Source: Gymnopus androsaceus JB14
Lineage: Eukaryota > Basidiomycota > Agaricomycetes > Agaricales > Omphalotaceae
Length of the DNA: 64,000 bases
Assembly (NCBI GenBank): GCA_009733575.1
Contig: ML769651.1
Location: 29,331-93,330, forward strand
Direction: 5' to 3'
In this document: positions 53,138-63,450 of the stretch, in pieces
How positions within the stretch are numbered: position 1 is the stretch's first letter
How the letters are laid out: every line of letters starts with the position of its first letter
The notes under the pieces: model-generated
Databases searched by the model: none
What the model saw: only the letters and a program-made list of their open reading frames with translations
Told to the model about the DNA's origin: nothing
Position numbers and translations under genes: made by a program

Positions 53138-54637
53138 CTAGGGGAATGGCTGGCCTATCCGCGCGTTATCATAATTCTCCAAGAACCAATCCACCGACTG
53201 TTTTAGTGCTGCATAATGTGGTGTTAGCCTAGTAGTGGCAGATGGAAAGAAAGACGTATTACTCACCAATCTCAAATGGAGTAAATTCGAATTCTCCTAT
53301 GAGGGAGAGAAGCTTCTTGTTGGATGCTGGCTTGCGAAACTGGCCTTCCGGACGACTCGTGTCGAACTGCAACAGACGGACCAGTAACACACTGCCGGGA
53401 CATACAAGTTTCATGCAACATACCGTATAAGTGCACTTGAATTCCATTGCTTTCACAATGGCATCTGCAACTTGCTTGACGGTAATCTCTTCATCTTCAC
53501 TCACTTTAGCGCATAGTCAGAGCTGGAATACGGATGAAAGAATGAGACCCTTACCGGATAAAATCACTGGCTCCACATCGTCATATTCCCTCAACATCCA
53601 AATGAAGAGTTTGGCAAGGTCGCGGGAGTAGATGAATTGACGCAAAGGCTTTCCTGTACCTGCGACGACAAAGGGTGCGTTGTTTTCTAATCCCGAATTT
53701 ACTGGCCAGTCTAACATACGATATAACTCGAATACGCACTCTTTGCAAGATAGCACCTGTGGATCAGTGCAGGGATGACGTGCGCGTCTTCAAGGTCGCT
53801 GTGAAATGTGCGATAGATGAATGTCTATTCTCTTGTGAGTGTATGTACTTACTAGTTATCATTTGGTCCAAAAACACTGGTTGGAATAGCAGATGTAAAG
53901 TTGCATCCAAATTCCTCCCTGTACGCGCTGTAGATCCTCGAATCAGCTACGCATTGACCTTCCGACGCGATTTGGTTGTTATTACCGACCGATTTTGTAT
54001 ATCAACTAGTCTCTTGGAGTGGGAGTACCCGAAGTTGCTCGGATGGGGAAGACCTAGGTGGATTTTGGTCTCGTCAAGCGGGTACTCGACCTTGTCAGGG
54101 AATACACATGTTGAAAGACAAGAGATAACCTTTTGGACGTGGTGAGTATGAGCATGATAGAGGATATTCTCGTTGATCAGGATATTGCTTCGGAGAAAGG
54201 CTGACTGCACGAGGGTATCACTTGTATTCAGTCCTTTAAATGGTAAAGAGAGCTCACATTAGCTTTCATATTCTTGTATACGCCTCCCACTAGACAAAGA
54301 CTACGTCAGACATTTGCAGTTTTACTACAGATCGCATATCCATCGCGTACCAACTGCGGCGAGATGAATGACATGAGTAGGCTTGTACTTTTCATACAAT
54401 AGACGTGTTTGTTCCGCATCTCTATATCGAAGGTTGAATGTCTATTATTGAGTACTTGGATCACAGAAAGATTATGGAGAGCAATCACCTCAAATCCGCC
54501 TCCGACGATTTAGCAAAGATCCAATTCTCGCCTTGCTTCTTTCCAAATCGCGATCCAATAGGTTCGGTTGCAATGACGTACTCGATAGCTTTGCCGACAA
54601 GACCTGAGCCGCCAGTGACTAGGACGATGGAAGCCAT
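53138..54637 (-). CDS. GDP-L-fucose synthase (GMER/WcaG family), intact block B copy
   Basis: About nine exons, all joins in phase, give a complete short-chain dehydrogenase of roughly 320 residues. The N-terminus has the nucleotide motif [15 protein letters not shown]. Then [73 protein letters not shown] (catalytic Ser/Cys region), [12 protein letters not shown] (catalytic YxxxK), [54 protein letters not shown] and [16 protein letters not shown]; it ends with [16 protein letters not shown] and TAG at 53138-53140. The enzyme makes GDP-L-fucose from GDP-4-keto-6-deoxymannose in the cytosol. This copy is intact while block A is broken. Confidence 0.88.
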
Positions 54638-55328
54638 GCACATATTTTTTTTTTTTTAAATCATATTTATTCGCTATTGTGCGTAGGCATATGTTAGCGA
54701 ACTCCTGTCGTATGTAGGTATCGTGCGTATTGTATAGTATGTCTGTCCGTGTATGTATATCTGTCAACAACGTAAGGTTCCCTGGGGATACCTCGATGGC
54801 CATGCACATAAATGTGGCATGTGCGGGTTCATAGCGCCTTATTCTATCAGTGGGCGCTAATAAGGTGGTGAAGACGAGCACATGATCAGCCAAAAAAATC
54901 TGTTTCTTTCATCGCGCTGAACTAGCAGTCCTGTATAAATTGCAATACGTTGCGAATTCGTTCTTGGCGCAAACCTCGAATATGTCTACAAGCTAGTAAA
55001 GACATCTAATCTTCCTGTGATTCTGACGTACCGGGCAGGCTCTGGATTTCATTTGATCCAAGTTCTTTATTCCCTTCCTGCGGGCAGCGTTTCCCTGTCA
55101 AATATGCCGTGCCTGCACTCGTTATCAGTCGGTATTGACCTGGATTAACGCCGTAAAGCTTCATCAAGCTAATGGCGCTTGCGGCAGCTGTGTTCTACAG
55201 CTATTCCACAGCTATTTTCTGTCCACCCAGTTCCCTTGTCCTGTCGATATCCCGCACCCTGCACTTTCGTATCAGCCTAGACACTCAAACTTCTCTTTAG
55301 CTGCTCCTCTCAGATCGTTTCATTCACT
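54638..55328. promoter_or_regulatory. Divergent intergenic region with a poly-T run
   Basis: About 690 bases between the GDP-L-fucose synthase start (minus) and the HeLo-like gene start (plus); both promoters should be here. A TTTTTTTTTTTT run is at about 54646-54657, on the minus strand a poly-A just upstream of the synthase ATG. Pyrimidine-rich sequence precedes the plus-strand ATG. Confidence 0.4.
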
Positions 55329-57035
55329 ATGTCGAACTCCATATTCCGCTTGCGACGTTCACGTTCGAGTGCTTCTACCATCCAACAGACTCCTCCTATT
55401 ACATCTTTGGATGTTTTGCCGACACCAACAGAGAGTAGCAGTATTCCGACATTGGAAATAACGGATACAAGGATGCTACTGGAGCGATTGAAGGCTTTGA
55501 ACAATGTAAAACTCATATCTTCCGAAGTAATAACAGAGCTAACAACCGCATTTTTCTCAACAGGATAGCATTTTTCCTCCCAATGAACATCGTCAGATAT
55601 TGAACGACATCTATCGAATGGTAGATAGTACTTGGACGTTAGCGAATCTCGAGTCGGAGGATAACCAGATAATTCAGAGGGATGGTGTTTCAGTGGGAAC
55701 GTTCGTTCCAGCTATGACAAGGTTCGTACAATTATTTTCCAGAAGAATAACATTCAATGATGCTTTCTGTACTTAGCATACTCCGGCAGACCATCGAGTA
55801 TATTGAAAATATTGTTACACGTTCGAATTCCCGGCTCTCACTGAGCAAGACCAAGCGAAAAAATATCGCCAAAGACCTGGATACGTTTCGAAACAAGGTG
55901 GAGAGCATATACTCTTTCGCAATGGTAAGTGATCTTTTATTCATTTTACGAATATTAGTTAACTTACAGTATCTCAAACTAACAGCCGGATATTCCTCTA
56001 TCCCCAAGCTCGGATCGAACGGAAGGTGCACTTGCGATTGCTGCTAGTATCGGAAGTGCTGCATTTGTCGTGTGCGATAGTGTTCCTGTTCTTGGGACGC
56101 TAAAGCCCATAGCAGCAGGGCTTACTGAGATTTGCACGACAGTACAAGTACGTTCATTTTTTGTTTCTACCTGTATTATTTTCCTAAGAGTCTTTCGTCT
56201 TTCAGACTATTAGAAGCAATAAGCAGCTGGTTGCCGAGATCCTGTGTGACGTAAGGGGGTACTTTCGAATGGTAGTACGGAAGGTGAAAAGGTCCCCTAC
56301 TGCTCAGGAAAATGAGGAATTACGCAGAGACATGGAGGGACTTTTTCGGTATGTTTTCCAGCGACCTACTTGATATCAAAATGCTGAGTGTTTTCTCAGA
56401 AATCTACAAGACATTCAAAAGACGTTACTGAAGGTCACAAGCAAACGTGGATTACGCTCAGTCTTGTCAGCCAAGAGGGACAGCGATAATCTCGAGGCCC
56501 TTCAGCGTCGAGTTCAGCATGCGAGGAACACGTTCGAGGTGTGTTTCCATTTTGCTCTGAAGGAAATAATGCATTAAGAACTAAACGTATAGGGTGGTCT
56601 CGTGGTCTCTACCAATATCGCTGCGGTCTCTACCATTACCGCTGTTGGCGAGCTAGTAGATGGTATGGATAGCATGAGATTGCAGATAATGGCCCTCACT
56701 ACTTCAAACGTTTGTGCTTCGTCTGTAGCTCTTTGTTCAAGGAGCTAACGTACAGTCTTCAGCAGGAGCCATTACGCACAGATTCCACTGTTACTGGCTC
56801 TGCATCTTCAGAGCTCTCCGCACTTCCGCAGATCGACGTCGTTCTAGCGCCAGAATCTCATTCGTCGAGAAAGCAATGGGTGTCTGTAGAAGTAGATCTC
56901 GATAGAGCCACTCATAAGCGTGGTGAGGCTGTGTTCCTCTTGCCATATATGGCTGCCTATTTTTTTTTTTTTGAATTGAATTCTGGGCATATCGGGCTTA
57001 AACGAAAAGTTTACGCAAGACTAATAAGTAGGTGA
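55329..57035 (+). CDS. MLKL/HeLo-like four-helix domain protein, 3' end overlapped by a retroelement
   Basis: Eight exons in phase (55329-55505, 55564-55721, 55777-55924, 55986-56147, 56206-56348, 56400-56538, 56593-56709, 56763-57035) give 438 residues. After a Ser/Thr-rich leader and two helices comes a hydrophobic, Ala/Gly-rich helix (ALAIAASIGSAAFVVCDSVPVLG) and GLTEICTTVQTIRSNKQLVAEI, then long amphipathic helices (RRDMEGLFRNLQDIQKTLLK, SKRDSDNLEALQRRVQHA style). This resembles the N-terminal MLKL/HeLo-like domain that fungal STAND receptors use to trigger cell death. No NACHT or repeat domain follows; the frame continues into sequence at the left edge of the DIRS-like element (56971) and stops at 57033-57035. 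Whether the gene was once longer is not clear. Confidence 0.65.
56971..56989. repeat. Left 19-bp flanking repeat of the DIRS-like element
   Basis: TTGAATTGAATTCTGGGCA, directly after a run of T. It matches 62116-62134 at 18 of 19 positions. Similarity does not extend outward or inward, so it is a short direct repeat at the element borders. Confidence 0.6.
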
Positions 57036-57262
57036 GTTTAGTCCTCAGCAGCCTCCCCCTCCTGCGCCTTGCCAAAGCCATTCCCGCTTACAGACTCCAC
57101 GAGTCTTCCCTCCAGAGGGTCAAGCGGAATGGCCAAGAACTCTAGTCCTCTCAGCCTAGACCATCCCGGGGATTACACAATTATCTTGCTCTTCCCTTCG
57201 TTGCTGGTGTGTATACGCCGTTCCACTGTACATATAACTACCGTACGCCCCCCTACCTAGTA

Positions 57263-57386
57263 CTTACCTTTCTCTTTTTTCCCCTCACCTCTCGTACTAG
57301 GTATAGTTGAACGCTTTTTCATTTATCCCTACTTCTACTTATGATATTTACCTTTTTCTCTTTTTTCCCCTCACCTCTCGTACTAG
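57263..57386. repeat. Internal direct repeat in the element's 5' untranslated part
   Basis: Two copies of a sequence built on TTACCTTT(C/T)TCTTTTTTCC, continuing CCTCACCTCTCGTACTAG, at 57263-57300 and 57347-57386, about 85 bases apart. The repeat lies upstream of the gag-like gene. DIRS-type elements carry repeats in such places, but I could not match it to the 3' end. Confidence 0.6.
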
Positions 57387-57453
57387 CTACAGAGATTCGT
57401 CATTGTAATAAGCACTACGTGCCATCTCGCGAATCAAACGAAAAATTTTCTCT

Positions 57454-58882
57454 ATGCCGAATGTTGGAAACCAACCTCAGTCGGGAGAAAGAGCGTTGAG
57501 CCTCCCTGCACTCCCTCCTCCGGGATCGCAAATGCCACAGATCATCCTCATCACAACCGGTGGACTCCAATCTATCTACGACCAGGTTGTCGATGGGACC
57601 ATCATTCCTGACATCGGTCGCCGCAACATGCGCCGGTACCTCTCCTCCGTCTTCACCAACTTCAACCTCTTCAGAGCTCATGATCTCGACAACTCCTTGC
57701 GAACCTGGTTTGAGAGTATCGACGACTTCGAGAGAAGAACAAGGCAAGCGGAGCAGGAAGGACAGCAACGGAACCCTGAGCCAAGGGGGAGTCAACCCCT
57801 TTTGCCCGGTATCGAAGCCATCCTTGCTGGAACGGCTCACATTGCACCGAATCAACTTGCCGGAGGTGCTGCAGCCCAGGGTCCTTCGGGGAGATACGGA
57901 GTCAACCCCCTGGCAGCAGATGAAAGACGAGATCGAGACCTGGTAGAGGAAGGAGGGATGAAGAGGAAGACGTTGGAGGAGAGGCTCGAGCCACCCCAGC
58001 TAGGAGAGTTAGAGCAGATTCCTCCAATGAAGAAGAGGATGAGGATAGGAGAGGATGGGGGAACGGTACCGCAAAGAAAGCCAAGCTCGATCTGGCCTTC
58101 TGCGATTGGACTACCGATGCAGGCTATCCGCGAGACCCTACTCTCAGCCCCGACACCAGCTTATCAGCCAGAAGATTGAGAACCACAAGCGGGACTTGGA
58201 CGGAGCTATTGACAACATCGAGAAGCAGCGGAGGTAATCCCATCTGGCCCAGGAAACTCTGGAAACCGATACTCCGAGATGAGTACATTGAATTTCACCG
58301 AGGTCCTTGCGGTCATCCTGGACTACGACGGTCAGGACTCGACCCGGACCGCTTCCAACGCTTTCGCAGAGGCTCTCGAGGGCACAACACTCGCCAAACC
58401 AACCGCTACCAGGGCAATCACCAATCGAGTCACCTGGCTCCAAGCCTGGTACACCTACAAAGAAGCAGTCTGCTTCGTATACGGAAGCCGTCGCAGGGAG
58501 CTCCAAGCATATGAACTCCACATCCAACGCCTCTTCAACAACTTCCAACCCAGTGTCCACCCGAGTATCATCAAATATGATAAAGCGGTCCGCCAACTCA
58601 TTGGTTCAAGGAGAGACATCCTCCTCGATGAAGTCAGTCATCCCAGACATCGCTGAATTCCGAGACCGGTATATTATCCCTGGCGGAATGCATTACCAGT
58701 TACAGGGGTCTTCATCTGGCGACCACTCAAAATCGAGCACTCGCCCCCGTAACAAAGCCAAGGAAGTTTGCCACAACTTCAACCGAGGAAACTGCGACGG
58801 CTGTGAGAGGAAACACCAGTGCTCGACCTGCGGAGAGAAAGGGCATGGTGCGAACAAGTGTGGTAAAGGGAGCAAGAAGTGA
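57454..58882 (+). pseudogene. DIRS gag-like gene, frameshifted
   Basis: A first frame (57454-58179) encodes a Pro/Gln-rich N-terminal region (LPALPPPGSQMPQIILITTG, NFNLFRAHDLDNSLRTWFES). The capsid-like part continues in other frames: NHKRDLDGAIDNIEKQRR near 58180-58230, ITNRVTWLQAWYTYKEAVCF (58410-58470) and HIQRLFNNFQPSVHPSIIKYD, then IAEFRDRYIIPGG. The C-terminus has cysteine knuckles: CHNFNRGNCDGCERKH and CSTCGEKGHGANKC (CCHC), as expected for nucleic-acid binding by Gag. At least two frame changes are needed, so this copy cannot give one full product. Retroelement capsid and RNA-binding role is known for the family. Confidence 0.7.
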
Positions 58883-58911
58883 GCAAGAACCGGCTGAGCC
58901 TATGGCTAGTC

Positions 58912-60941
58912 GTTCATCGCTCATGGGTTTCTGGAGAGCGGCTGTAGATTTTGTAGGAATAGGGGATGGAGGAGAGGTAGGAGAAGTTGCCGGTGAAGGG
59001 ATTGAAGATTCGGATGGGGGAGTCGAGCTGAGAAGTGGTAGAGCTGCAAATGAACGGCCTAGTCTACCCCGGTTCATGAGAGGTTTTGGTTTCCGAGACG
59101 ATGTGACCCCTCAAGGGAGCAGGACATCAGAATACACACTGTATGATGACCCACTTCCGCGACCTCTGCCAATCGAGTTCGAAGGCCCAGCTTCGACGAC
59201 TATTCAGCAGAATCCACATCTATTCCGCGTTCAAACGCCAATCAATATCGACCGCCTCGAAGCTTTACTGCAGACTCACCCAAACGAGCCCTTTGTTAAA
59301 TCGGTCCTAGTTGGGTTGAGGGAAGGGTTCTGGCCTTGGGCGACAACTCGGCCTAGACACGAGTTCCCAGTTACTTGGGACTATTCATGGGCCCCGCTTC
59401 CATCGACTAGGGAAAGGGATTTCATTAATGATCAATGCGAACTGGAAGCTGAGCTGGGAAGGCACTCACAAGCATTCGGACCAGACCTGCTTGACGGGAT
59501 GTATTCTACCCCAGTCATCGCGGTCCCAAAACCACACTCCGTCGATCTCCGCCTGGTAGCTCACCAATCCGCTGGCGAATACTGTCAAAACAACATGGTT
59601 GATAAAAGTCAAACGAAAGGAAATCGACTAGACTCACTACTCGTTTTCCTCCCCTTCTCCTCGCTTTCGTGAAAGCAAACCCAGGGAAACGCTTCGTCCT
59701 CTGGAAATCAGACGTTTCGAATGCCTTCCGCCTACTCCTGATGCACCCCCTGTGGCAAATCAAACAAGTTGTCATGACAGGCATGCCAACAAAGGAAGAA
59801 GAACGGTCAGGGAGTTATGACGAGTCGAAGAAGAGGAGGTTTGTTGACTGGAGAGCATGCTTTGGATGCAGCGGCTCCCCTCGAATCTGGAATTCAGTTA
59901 TGGGCCTCGTCGTGTGGATAGCCATCCACATTTACTTGATAGCCCTCCTCTGCTTGCTTCATGGACAACTGCTTCAGTATCGCGCTACAAGGAGACATGG
60001 AAGTCTACAAACCTTACAACCTGCTGCTCCCCCGAGAACAGGTCAAACTGCTCCGCCTCTGGGATTTCCTTGGGATCCCTCACAAACAATCGAAGCAAGT
60101 CTGGGGCGAAACCCTGACTATTATTGGCTTCGAGGTTGACGCAAACACGCTGACCATTACGCTGCCAACCGACAGCAAGGTTGAGTTGGTGGCACAAGTC
60201 AGGAGGTTTGCAGGGTCGCGCCGGCGGTCCCTGCAAGATTGGCAACAGCTGACCGGTTGGATCAACTGGTCGCTCAATGTCTTCCCTCTACTCCGTCCAG
60301 CTCTCGCCAACGTCTACGAAAAGATGAAAGGGAAATCTGTGCAATCAGCACAAATTTTTGTCAACAAGCCAGTAACCGACGATCTCACCTGGTTCGCGGA
60401 ACGCATCGAGACCTCGTCTGGCGTGCTTCTCTTTGCAACCTTTGATTGGAATCCACTGGAAGAGCACAATATGCTAATCTATGGTGATGCCTGCTTGGAG
60501 GGCATGGGTTTCTGGGTGCCAGAAAGGTCCCTGGGTTTCTCCGGGAAAACAGACCAATCCTCCCCAATGGCACATCTTATATTTTTTTGGGAAGCCCTTA
60601 CTGTCCTGGCCGCCCTCCGCTGGCTCGTTTCCTCCCCAGACCGCAGAGGAACAGCAGAGCGACCTTTCCATCTCACTTTCAGGTCAGACAGCTCGAACAC
60701 CGTCGACATGTTCAATTCCCTACGAGCCCTCCCAAAATACAACCCCATCCTCATTGCTGCCGTCGACATTCTTATTGACCATCATGTCGACCTACGCATT
60801 GTGCACATCCCCGGATCCCAGAACTCAGTAGCGGACGCGTTGTCATGTTTCGACTATGCAACAGCCCATGAATTGCAGTCCGACATCATGATCCTCCCTT
60901 TGCAACCCCCTCGACTACCGCTGGGGGCAGACAAAAAATGA
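58912..60941 (+). pseudogene. DIRS reverse transcriptase-RNase H, frameshifted
   Basis: The frame from about 58912 to 59672 carries the RT N-terminal part: PRHEFPVTWDYSWAPLPSTRE, STPVIAVPKPHSVDLRLVAH. A frame slip at 59641-59665 leads to AFVKANPGKRFVLWKSDVSNAFRL (motif A, SDVSNAF). RACFGCSGSPRIWNSVMGLV follows. A second slip falls right at the YxDD motif, read here as FMDN near 59957-59968, so the second Asp is Asn. The rest to 60941 is one open frame: thumb, DWQQLTGWINW and RNase H with LIYGDACLEG, FFWEALTVLAALRW, FRSDSSNTVD and NSVADALS. Its stop overlaps the recombinase start (ATGA at 60938-60941). Confidence 0.8.
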
Positions 60942-61915
60942 ATATCGGATCCTCATTGACCAGGCAACCTACCCGGAGGCCCTGGTCCATAGAGGAGCTC
61001 GTTCAAGGTCGTAACATTGCGTTAGGTCTCGCTACTGATGTCTCCTCTCAACACACATATAACTCGCATCTTAACTCGTATATCGCCTTCTGTTCAATGC
61101 ATTCCTTTCCACTCAATCCCACCCCTGACACCTTATCCTTCTTCGTCGTCTACATGTCCCACCATATTGAACCCCGTTCCATCGGATCGTACCTTTCAGG
61201 GATATGCGACCACCTGGAGACTTACTTCCCGGACGCACGCCAAAACCGGAACTCGCCCCTGGTCAAGAAGACATTAGTGGGCATGAAAAAGCTTCGCAGC
61301 AAACCAATACGCAGGAAGCAACCCCTCACTCGGAAACACCTCCTCGACGTCGAGAACTCCATAAACATCTTCTCCTCATACGACAAAGTCCTATTCGCTA
61401 TCATGATTATCACAGGTACGTGTGGGTTGTTGCAGCTTGGCGAACTCATGCTACCGGACAACCCTGCCATACGGAATTTCAGAAAAATCACCTTGCGGGA
61501 ATCGGTTGAGCTTCTCGACGATACCGGCTTTTCGTTTTGGCTCCCATATCACAAGGCCGACCGCTTATTTGAGGGGAATCGAATTGTTATTCTCCCCAAA
61601 TGGAACCTCCACCCCCGTCGACTCCTCCAGCACTACCTTCAACTCCGCGACAACTGCTTCCCATTCCACCCACACCTCTGGGTCACCTCTAGCGGCTCTG
61701 TACCCACCAGGTCCTGGTTCATGCACCGACTCCGTGCTATTGAACCAGATTCTCGTTGGGTGGGTCAGTCCATGAGAGCTGCAGCAATGGCTGAAGATGG
61801 AGACCCACCAGAGGCGATCCAAGCTGCGGGTAGGTGGGCATCCGAGACCTTCCGGATCTACATCCGCAAGAACCCATTCGTCCTGAACGCCATGCTCGCA
61901 GCTCGCCGCCAATGA
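60938..61915 (+). CDS. DIRS tyrosine recombinase, catalytic positions altered
   Basis: An intact 325-residue frame. The N-terminal core-binding domain reads LGLATDVSSQHTYNSHLNSY, RSIGSYLSGICDHLE. The catalytic domain includes KADRLFEGNRIVILPKW, LWVTSSGSVPTRSWFMHRL, GQSMRAAAMAEDGDPPEAIQ and AAGRWASETFRIYIRKNP, the last with the expected nucleophile Tyr. In related mushroom elements I recall an Arg in the LLRLGEL box and His in GHSMR. Here they are LLQLGEL and GQSMR, so Arg I and the His of HxxR appear to be Gln. If right, this recombinase cannot cut DNA although its frame is open. The start overlaps the RT-RNase H stop by 4 bases. Confidence 0.8.
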   Translation: MNIGSSLTRQPTRRPWSIEELVQGRNIALGLATDVSSQHTYNSHLNSYIAFCSMHSFPLNPTPDTLSFFVVYMSHHIEPRSIGSYLSGICDHLETYFPDARQNRNSPLVKKTLVGMKKLRSKPIRRKQPLTRKHLLDVENSINIFSSYDKVLFAIMIITGTCGLLQLGELMLPDNPAIRNFRKITLRESVELLDDTGFSFWLPYHKADRLFEGNRIVILPKWNLHPRRLLQHYLQLRDNCFPFHPHLWVTSSGSVPTRSWFMHRLRAIEPDSRWVGQSMRAAAMAEDGDPPEAIQAAGRWASETFRIYIRKNPFVLNAMLAARRQ

Positions 61916-62115
61916 CCAAAACCACATCTTCCGAATCAATCAGTAGCCTCATAGCACTAGTTTCGGTCTTTCTCGGTCTTTCTTGGCCATCTCCCCCTCT
62001 CTTTTCTTGCACGCGTACCTCTCAGTACCCTCTCGCAATTCAAAAACGGCCCGCTGGGTCGGTTTAGCTGGCTAAACACCTGTGTGACGGGTTTGAACCT
62101 GAACGATTGGTACCG

Positions 62116-62134
62116 TTGAATTAAATTCTGGGCA
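62116..62134. repeat. Right 19-bp flanking repeat of the DIRS-like element
   Basis: TTGAATTAAATTCTGGGCA, 18 of 19 positions identical to 56971-56989. About 60 bases inside the element a small hairpin GTTTAG-CTGG-CTAAAC is present near 62063-62078. Confidence 0.6.
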
Positions 62135-63378
62135 AGGATTGACAGATGAAAACACGGATCGTAGTGGCAGTGTATTACTATAGATTACATACTTTTTACT
62201 TTATTCCCAGCCCATTACCTTTGTTAACTCAAATGACAATTGATCCCAGCCGCGGAAGTATCATGCTCCAAAGGGAAAGAAAAAGAAAGAGGACTCTACG
62301 AGGAGAGTACGGAAAATGATGCAGCAGGACTAGGACGGCGACGAGGAACGTCTAACTCTTCAAAACGCAAACGAAACGCGTCTTTCCGTTGCTACAACGA
62401 AAAAGCAGAAAAGACACGCGAAACTCCCGCTAGCCTCTCCTCTCAGAGGACGTTCCAGCTCCAGAATGGTCGCTTGAGGACGAAGCTGGACGAAGTGGCT
62501 CATATCACTACATCCCTTATGCAGCACATACATGCACACCGTGCAGATCGTCGAGATGTATCGCGGTCTGCCTAGGGGAGACTACTTCTACAGGCTTCTT
62601 CAACCTCCGACTCTGAACCTGACTCGGATCCCGACACGAATGCTCCCTCCTCAACATTAGTCTCATCGTTGACCGTCTTCCTCGTCATACCTCGATCCTA
62701 TCCTCGCATCCATTGCAACATTCCACTGAGGATGATTAATCGTTTAGCTCCAGTTGGATGGCAAACGATTCTTGCTGCAGCACAGATGCAGGCTGCTGGT
62801 CAGACAGATGAGAGTGCTTCAACGAAGTATGTATGTGTTTTAGCTGTGAAAATTCTATATTTGTGCGCTGCGTGTAGTAACAGGGTCCTAGAACGCGTTC
62901 AACGAAGATTGGAAAATCTCTACAAGTCATGGGCGCAGCAGGACCCTCTACATACTTCTGCTATAGCTTGAACTTATCCTTCCACCTCCTTTTCTTTCTT
63001 CGCGTCCAGCCTTCTATCCCCTCGCATCCGAACCCTTGTACATCATCCCTCTGCCTCCAAAATGGATATCCTCTCCCTCGACTTTGGGTTTCCTTTACCT
63101 AGGCTGATGCACTGGTGACATTAATCATGCTACTAGCCCACGAGCAGAGGCTTCCGACGACCGTGATGACGCTCCCCGTCCGTTCGTTTTCTTGCGACAT
63201 GTAAGCGATAAGAACGTGTTCCTGCCTTGATTTACCGCTTGGAGGAGTGAATCCGACTAGCGGATTCTCTCATACTTCTTTAATTGTTCTGCGGCGCGAT
63301 TTATCTCCTGAATGCGTATGTCAATGAGGTATCCCGACTCTGAAATCTGCATTTATGCTTCATCAAACCTCTTTCATC
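62135..63378. other. Region right of the element, no gene accepted
   Basis: Two open frames are present: 62240-62575 (111 codons, Lys/Arg/Glu-rich, RGLYEESTENDAAGLGRR) and 62669-62971 (100 codons, INRLAPVGWQTILAAAQMQA, VLERVQRRLENLYKSWAQ). They could be exons of one gene or displaced pieces of a host gene, but neither has a recognised domain. No continuation of the HeLo-like protein or NACHT motif is found here. Confidence 0.35.
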
Positions 63379-63450
63379 GCCGATGATATCCAATGTTTTC
63401 TCCGGCGCCGCAGACTCTGATGCAGCAAAAATTAGTTTGATGGTATGCAG
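63379..63450 (+). pseudogene. Scrap of the ArfGAP gene's 3' coding region
   Basis: The phrases GCCGATGATATCC, CCAATGTTTTCTCCGGCGCC, GCAGACTCTGATGCAGCA and TTTGATGGTATGCA match the ArfGAP coding sequence at about 46828-46924, except for a 24-base deletion and a few changes. Nothing else of ArfGAP is nearby. It is a short non-functional copy, followed 430 bases on by another GDP-L-fucose synthase copy. Confidence 0.85.

Larger units (their letters stand above)
56971..62134 (+). mobile_element. DIRS-like tyrosine-recombinase retrotransposon (damaged)
   Basis: A 5.1-kb element with gag-like, RT-RNase H and tyrosine recombinase genes in order on the plus strand. This content and the lack of an integrase/protease define the DIRS order. 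It is bounded by a 19-base imperfect direct repeat (TTGAATTGAATTCTGGGCA at 56971-56989; one mismatch at 62116-62134), which may be the insertion target or part of split terminal repeats. The 5' untranslated part contains an internal 38-40 base direct repeat. The coding frames are interrupted at several points, and catalytic residues of RT and recombinase look changed, so this copy should be inactive by itself. Its left end overlaps the end of the HeLo-like gene. Confidence 0.8.

Noticed and set aside
62060..62115. tRNA-like phrases (TTTAGCTGGCTAAAC and GGGTTTGAACCT) near the right end of the element
   Set aside because: Box spacing and sequence do not fit a tRNA; no acceptor stem closes. More likely a small hairpin in the element end.
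62240..62971. Possible continuation of the HeLo-like gene right of the element
   Set aside because: The open frames there share no motif with the gene and do not join in frame across the 19-base repeat.
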